Assembly: GCA_034716155.1 (NCBI GenBank)
Contig: JAYEFR010000251.1
Location: 1-7,893 of the forward strand
Direction of reading: 5' to 3'
Source of the DNA: JAGGYK01 sp034716155
GTDB lineage: Bacteria > Desulfobacterota > Desulfomonilia > UBA1062
Length of the DNA: 7,893 nt
Shown here: positions 5,287 through 7,893 of the stretch, one piece after another
Numbering within the stretch: position 1 is the stretch's first letter
Layout: each line of letters opens with the position of its first letter
Program-made: the position numbers and the translations under genes
Notes under the pieces: generated by a model
The model's database searches: none
What the model saw: only the letters and a program-made list of their open reading frames with translations
What the model was told of the DNA's origin: nothing

Positions 5287-6390
5287 ATGACGATCAAGAT
5301 AGCAATTTTAACAGGAGGGGGAGACTGTCCCGGTCTGAACGGAGCGATCAAGTGGGTGACGAAGACAGCTTTAGATCCTCACCTTGCAGAAAAACGCTCT
5401 GTCAGACTTGAGGTGATAGGCGTTATGGATGGCTGGAAGGGATTGGTTGAGGTTGATCCCGATAATCCGGAGAGTCTTGCACACCACCTTAGATATTTGA
5501 ATGAAGAGATTGTTCGAGCGTGGGACCGCTATGGAGGAACAAATCTGGGAACATCGCGGACAAACCCTTTTAATCCTAAAAATGATCGATCAGAGAGGTT
5601 GCTGGAGAATATTGAGAAACTTGGGATTGATGTCATTGTGGCGATTGGTGGTGAGGATACACTTGGGGTTGCCTATAAATTATATAAGAGTGGGATTAAG
5701 ATTGTAGGAATTCCTAAAACCATTGACAGCGACCTGATAGGTACTGATTATTCCATCGGTTTTGATTCCGCCGTGAATGTCATAATGGAGGAGATTAACC
5801 GGTTGCGCACCACGGCTGGTTCACATGGCAGAATTTTTGTTGTGGAAACAATGGGGCGTCATGCCGGCTGGCTCGCCCTGCATGGAGGAGAATGCAGCGG
5901 CGCTTATGTTATCCTGATCCCGGAGTATCCTTTTGACATGGAGAGGATATGCGAACTTCTCCTTGTACGGAAGGGACGGGAGATCCAGTACAGTATCGTT
6001 GTCGTTTCTGAAGGAGCAAGGCCAAGGAAAGGGCAGGAATTTTACAAAGATGATAAGGTTGATGATTTTGGGCACCGCTCTCTCGGTGGGGTTGCAAGCT
6101 ATGTTGCCGACGAAATTGTAAAAAGGACCGGCTTCGAGGCACGTTATGTAATCTTGAGTCATCTTCAAAGGGGTGGATCTCCCTCGGCCCGTGATCGCCT
6201 CATGGCCAGGTGGTTCGGAATTGCAGCAGTTGATATGATCCTCAACGAGGATTTTGGCAGGATGGTAAGCTTCTCTCACGGAGAGATTACATCCGTTCCG
6301 CTCAAGGAGGTCATTGATAAACTGAAACTTGTCGATGTGGATAGATTCTACGACACCGAAAGGTACAATGGAAAGAGGACTATCCTGTAA
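5287..6390 (+). CDS. pfp: 6-phosphofructokinase, probably pyrophosphate-dependent
   Basis: This 367-residue cytoplasmic enzyme phosphorylates fructose 6-phosphate to fructose 1,6-bisphosphate in glycolysis. Conserved blocks are the phosphoryl-donor loop GGGDCPGLN (10-18), GGEDT (121-125), PKTIDSD (143-149) with the catalytic base D147, the substrate-binding METMGR-like block ETMGRHAGW (187-195) and HLQRGGSP (292-299). In the family, glycine after GGD/E and glycine in PGTID mark ATP enzymes, while aspartate and lysine there mark pyrophosphate enzymes. Here they are D124 and K144, so pyrophosphate use (EC 2.7.1.90, reversible) is predicted. The GGEDTLGVA form resembles the actinobacterial-type group III (mixed-substrate) branch. 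Length fits that group and exceeds E. coli PfkA (320). The gene stands alone with its own promoter and is flanked on both sides by hairpin repeats. An automated annotation may call it pfkA; donor specificity needs assay. Confidence 0.95.
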   Translation: MTIKIAILTGGGDCPGLNGAIKWVTKTALDPHLAEKRSVRLEVIGVMDGWKGLVEVDPDNPESLAHHLRYLNEEIVRAWDRYGGTNLGTSRTNPFNPKNDRSERLLENIEKLGIDVIVAIGGEDTLGVAYKLYKSGIKIVGIPKTIDSDLIGTDYSIGFDSAVNVIMEEINRLRTTAGSHGRIFVVETMGRHAGWLALHGGECSGAYVILIPEYPFDMERICELLLVRKGREIQYSIVVVSEGARPRKGQEFYKDDKVDDFGHRSLGGVASYVADEIVKRTGFEARYVILSHLQRGGSPSARDRLMARWFGIAAVDMILNEDFGRMVSFSHGEITSVPLKEVIDKLKLVDVDRFYDTERYNGKRTIL

Positions 6391-6502
6391 GTTACCCTTT
6401 GATTGGCTTAACTATTGATGGGCTCATGGTTTCAGATTACAGTAAAACACACATAATGCCGATCAATATGGCATGAGACCTTTACATAATTATCTATCAT
6501 AT
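6391..6502. other. Non-coding gap after phosphofructokinase
   Basis: No gene or T-tailed intrinsic terminator is evident. GGGCTCATG (6420-6428) can pair with CATGAGACC (6472-6480) with one mismatch, enclosing a smaller ATGCC/GGCAT stem (6456-6460 with 6470-6474, sharing bases with the outer stem). This might contribute to 3'-end formation, but the evidence is weak. Confidence 0.25.
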
Positions 6503-6580
6503 TCATTGCGAGGAGCATTAGCGACGTGGCAATCCCTTTTATTTCCCATTTTAGAGATTGCTTCGCTTCGCTCGCAATGA
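6503..6580. repeat. GTCATTGCGAG-type hairpin repeat, copy 2
   Basis: Ends TCATTGCGAG (6503-6512) and CTCGCAATGA (6571-6580) are perfect 10-bp inverted repeats and match the ends of the copy at 5045-5160. An inner pair GCAATC (6529-6534) with GATTGC (6556-6561) adds to the stem. The arms contain AGCGACG on the left and CTTCGCTTCG on the right. It is shorter than copy 1 (78 versus 116 bases) and its interior differs, so the two are diverged members of one family. It lies about 85 bases before the outer-membrane protein gene. Confidence 0.85.
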
Positions 6581-6620
6581 CACAATGCGTATTGTACGAA
6601 GGCCCCGGTCATGTTGTTTG

Positions 6621-6632
6621 AACTGGCCAGTT
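6621..6632 (+). promoter_or_regulatory. 12-bp palindrome in the outer-membrane protein promoter region
   Basis: AACTGGCCAGTT is a perfect palindrome 32 bases before the ATG at 6665. It would lie in the spacer between a weak -35 TTGTTT (6614-6619) and -10 TATATC (6637-6642) with a 17-base spacer. A dyad inside a promoter spacer suits a regulator-binding site, but a single 12-mer palindrome could also be chance. Confidence 0.4.
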
Positions 6633-6664
6633 AATCTATATCTTTAAGAAGAAAGGAGAGTTTG

Positions 6665-7336
6665 ATGAAGAAAAACATTATCACTTTCTTGGCGGGCATT
6701 ATGTGTATCCTGGTTTTCGGCGGATCAGGGTATGCAGATTCCGGAAGATTTGCAGTTGCAGGCAAACTCAGCACATTAGGCGTTGGTGTTGAGATCACAA
6801 CATGCATAGCATCTAATATTAATCTGAGATTTGGTGCCAATGCCTTCAGCTATGACTACAGCGGCAAAGAGAGCGATATCGAGTATGATTTTGATCTAGC
6901 TCTCCTTTCCGGTTCGGTATTGCTTGATTGGTACCCGTTTCATGGCGGCTTCCGTTTAAGCGGTGGGGGAATGATAAATCAGAATGAATTGGATATGGAA
7001 GCAAAACCAACCGTCTCATATACGATAGGGACCACTACATATACGTTTAGTGATGTAGGCACTCTCACAGGCAAGATGGATTTCGACAAAATAGCGCCAT
7101 ATGCAGGGATTGGCTGGGGGAATGCCGTAGGAAAAGACAAGAGATGGGGACTAACCCTTGACATGGGTGTTGTCTTTCAGGGTTCTCCCGACATTGATCT
7201 TGTTGCAAACGGGCTGCTGGCCTCTGATCCATCCTTTCAGGCAGATCTAGCCGGAGAAAAGCAGGATATCGAAGATGAATTAGACAAATATAAGTATTAT
7301 CCAGTGGTCGCCTTTGGCGTCACCTATAAATTTTAA
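6665..7336 (+). CDS. Small outer-membrane beta-barrel protein
   Basis: The 223-residue product begins with a clear Sec signal peptide: a KK basic start, a hydrophobic core ITFLAGIMCILVFGG and a likely cleavage after GYA at residue 24. The mature part alternates polar and hydrophobic residues with many glycines and aromatics (VNLRFGANAFSYDYSG-like stretches, LLDWYPFHGGFRLSGGG, APYAGIGWGNAVGKD). It ends GVTYKF with a terminal phenylalanine, the signal recognised by the BAM assembly machinery. An acidic helical insert (DPSFQADLAGEKQDIEDELDKY, about 192-213) lies before the last strand and is familiar from a group of uncharacterised bacterial outer-membrane proteins. I recognise the family type but not a substrate or function. 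The start is ATG at 6665, with GGAG at 6655-6658 and a 6-base spacer; the TTG just before it is less likely. The gene is monocistronic. Confidence 0.85.
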   Translation: MKKNIITFLAGIMCILVFGGSGYADSGRFAVAGKLSTLGVGVEITTCIASNINLRFGANAFSYDYSGKESDIEYDFDLALLSGSVLLDWYPFHGGFRLSGGGMINQNELDMEAKPTVSYTIGTTTYTFSDVGTLTGKMDFDKIAPYAGIGWGNAVGKDKRWGLTLDMGVVFQGSPDIDLVANGLLASDPSFQADLAGEKQDIEDELDKYKYYPVVAFGVTYKF

Positions 7337-7355
7337 ACACACGATATCTAATGAA

Positions 7356-7382
7356 ATACCCCCGTGGCTTGCCACGGGGTAT
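7356..7382 (+). terminator. Strong hairpin after the outer-membrane protein gene
   Basis: A 27-base inverted repeat starts 20 bases after the stop codon. The left arm is ATACCCCCGTGGC and the right arm GCCACGGGGTAT; they pair perfectly except for one bulged C, with TT at the centre. The position fits a terminator for the outer-membrane protein transcript. Only an A-rich stretch follows at once, and the T-run (TTTATTTTTT) begins about 14 bases later, so it is not canonical. It may instead be a copy of a dispersed ACCCCGTGGC palindrome. Confidence 0.6.
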
Positions 7383-7437
7383 CAAAATAAGTAGTTTATT
7401 TTTTCTATCGCAGCAAGAAATCGGGGAATTAAACCCT

Positions 7438-7496
7438 ATAGATTTCGCATTTGCCTTTAAGTGATTAGAGTAATCCGTGCAATCTGCGAAATCTAT
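7438..7496. repeat. 12-bp perfect inverted repeat (ATAGATTTCGCA)
   Basis: ATAGATTTCGCA (7438-7449) and TGCGAAATCTAT (7485-7496) are exact reverse complements separated by 35 bases. Pairing continues imperfectly outward (TTAAACCCT on the left against GGATTAAAGG on the right). The right side reads AATCCGTGCAATCTGCG, a TAATC/AATCTG simple-repeat style often seen in bacterial intergenic repeats. No coding potential is evident. Confidence 0.75.
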
Positions 7497-7568
7497 GGAT
7501 TAAAGGCCGCCAAAATCAGTTATTGAGATAAAGAGTTATAGAAGATGCAGTCGTAAAAAGTAATTGAG

Positions 7569-7609
7569 CATGTCGCTTAGAGGAGATTAAGCGACGAAGC
7601 AATGACATG
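7569..7609. repeat. Degenerate hairpin repeat, possible copy 3 remnant
   Basis: GTCGCTTA (7572-7579) pairs perfectly with TAAGCGAC (7588-7595) around the loop GAGGAGAT. An alternative outer pairing is CATGTC (7569-7574) with GACATG (7604-7609). The stretch GAGGAGATTAAGCGACGAAG resembles GAGGAGCATTAGCGACGTGG in the left arm of the 6503-6580 copy, and CAATGAC matches its outer end. It is probably a rearranged fragment of the same family. Confidence 0.5.
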
Positions 7610-7640
7610 AAAGCAATTATGCAAAGGTCTCTTTTGGACT

Positions 7641-7702
7641 TTCAACTCTCAACCCATCAACTCACAACGCTTAACCTCACACACTCTTAACTCTCAAGCT
7701 CC
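7641..7702. repeat. Degenerate AACTC simple-repeat array
   Basis: The stretch is a run of 7-9-base words (TCAACTCTC, AACCCATC, AACTCAC, AACGCTT, AACCTCAC, TTAACTCTC) on the plus strand. It is the same style as the AACTCCCT array at 81-157 but with diverged units. It lies about 50 bases outside the inferred end of the insertion sequence. Confidence 0.65.
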
Positions 7703-7748
7703 ATTACAAGCTCTTCATCTGGAAGATTGTTACGAACTAAATAAAAAC

Positions 7749-7765
7749 GGTTCATCCCACTAAAG
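7749..7765. mobile_element. Probable terminal inverted repeat of an ISL3-family element
   Basis: GGTTCATCCCACTAAAG begins just outside the transposase stop codon and overlaps the last codons of the gene. ISL3-family elements typically begin with GG and a short inverted repeat close to, or overlapping, the transposase 3' end, and make 8-bp target duplications. If this is the boundary, ATAAAAAC (7741-7748) would be the flanking duplication. The other end lies outside the window, so the boundary is inferred. Confidence 0.4.
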
Positions 7766-7893
7766 AGTACTTGGCTTCGTGAAGGGCCAAGATTTTGAGT
7801 TTAAAGAATTCACTGTCTCTAAATCCGTAAGCCTGTCTTTGTAGTGTTTTTATTTTGTTGTTTGTGCCCTCAAGGGGTCCTGTGGAGATAGGA
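7752..7893 (-). CDS. ISL3-family transposase, C-terminal part (cut by the window edge)
   Basis: Reading the minus strand from the window edge gives 46 residues before a TGA stop at 7754-7752: STGPLEGTNNKIKTLQRQ, then AYGFRDSEFFKLKILALHE and a short AKYSLVG tail. This is the characteristic C-terminal end of DDE transposases of the ISL3 family (IS204/IS1001/IS1096/IS1165 group). The glutamate in GPLEGTNNKIK is expected to be the last catalytic acid of the DDE triad. The frame is open across the whole visible stretch with no lesions, so the gene may be intact beyond the edge. Its 5' part, start codon and the rest of the element are not in the window. Confidence 0.88.
   Translation of the reverse strand, partial: PISTGPLEGTNNKIKTLQRQAYGFRDSEFFKLKILALHEAKYSLVG

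Noticed and set aside
5821..6279. A 152-codon open frame on the minus strand within the phosphofructokinase gene
   Set aside because: It is antisense to highly conserved phosphofructokinase motifs and has no family resemblance, so it is a shadow frame.
243..7336. A new multi-gene system or operon
   Set aside because: The genes are common housekeeping or envelope genes separated by 170-440-base gaps with separate signals, and one is on the opposite strand. Nothing suggests joint function.

Overview
The window reads as an ordinary housekeeping stretch of a Gram-negative bacterial chromosome, unusually rich in small dispersed repeats and ending inside an insertion sequence. The Gram-negative call rests on a PpiD-type periplasmic foldase and on a secreted beta-barrel protein with the C-terminal phenylalanine typical of outer-membrane proteins. 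The repeat types (GTCATTGCGAG-type hairpins, GTCCGTT heptamers, AACTCCCT octamers) and the proteins would suit a Nitrospirota or Desulfobacterota-like lineage. That placement is inference, since no rRNA or other marker gene is present.

Layout. Bases 1-242 hold AACTC-type simple repeats in both orientations and the leader of nadE. Bases 243-2303 (+) encode a full-length glutamine-dependent NAD+ synthetase. Bases 2304-2590 carry a short GC-rich hairpin, an inverted pair of heptamer arrays and two hairpins just upstream of the next gene. Bases 2591-4471 (+) encode a PpiD/SurA-type parvulin foldase. Bases 4472-4645 contain three consecutive stem-loops between convergent genes. Bases 4646-4846 (-) encode a cold-shock protein with a TTG start and a structured leader on its upstream side. 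Bases 4847-5286 hold that leader and its promoter, a 116-bp hairpin repeat and a promoter for the next gene. Bases 5287-6390 (+) encode a phosphofructokinase whose active-site residues predict use of pyrophosphate. Bases 6391-6664 hold a second hairpin repeat and a palindrome near the next gene. Bases 6665-7336 (+) encode a small outer-membrane beta-barrel protein. Bases 7337-7751 have no gene but hold several inverted repeats and another AACTC array. Bases 7752-7893 (-) are the C-terminal end of an ISL3-family transposase that runs off the window.

The genes do not form an operon: gaps are 170-440 bases and the cold-shock gene is on the opposite strand. They look like independent transcription units for NAD synthesis, envelope protein folding, cold or RNA-chaperone function, glycolysis and an envelope protein. 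I see no defence island, CRISPR array, tRNA, rRNA or novel gene system. The most unusual content is in the intergenic DNA, where almost every gap holds a different repeat family, and in the pyrophosphate-type phosphofructokinase.
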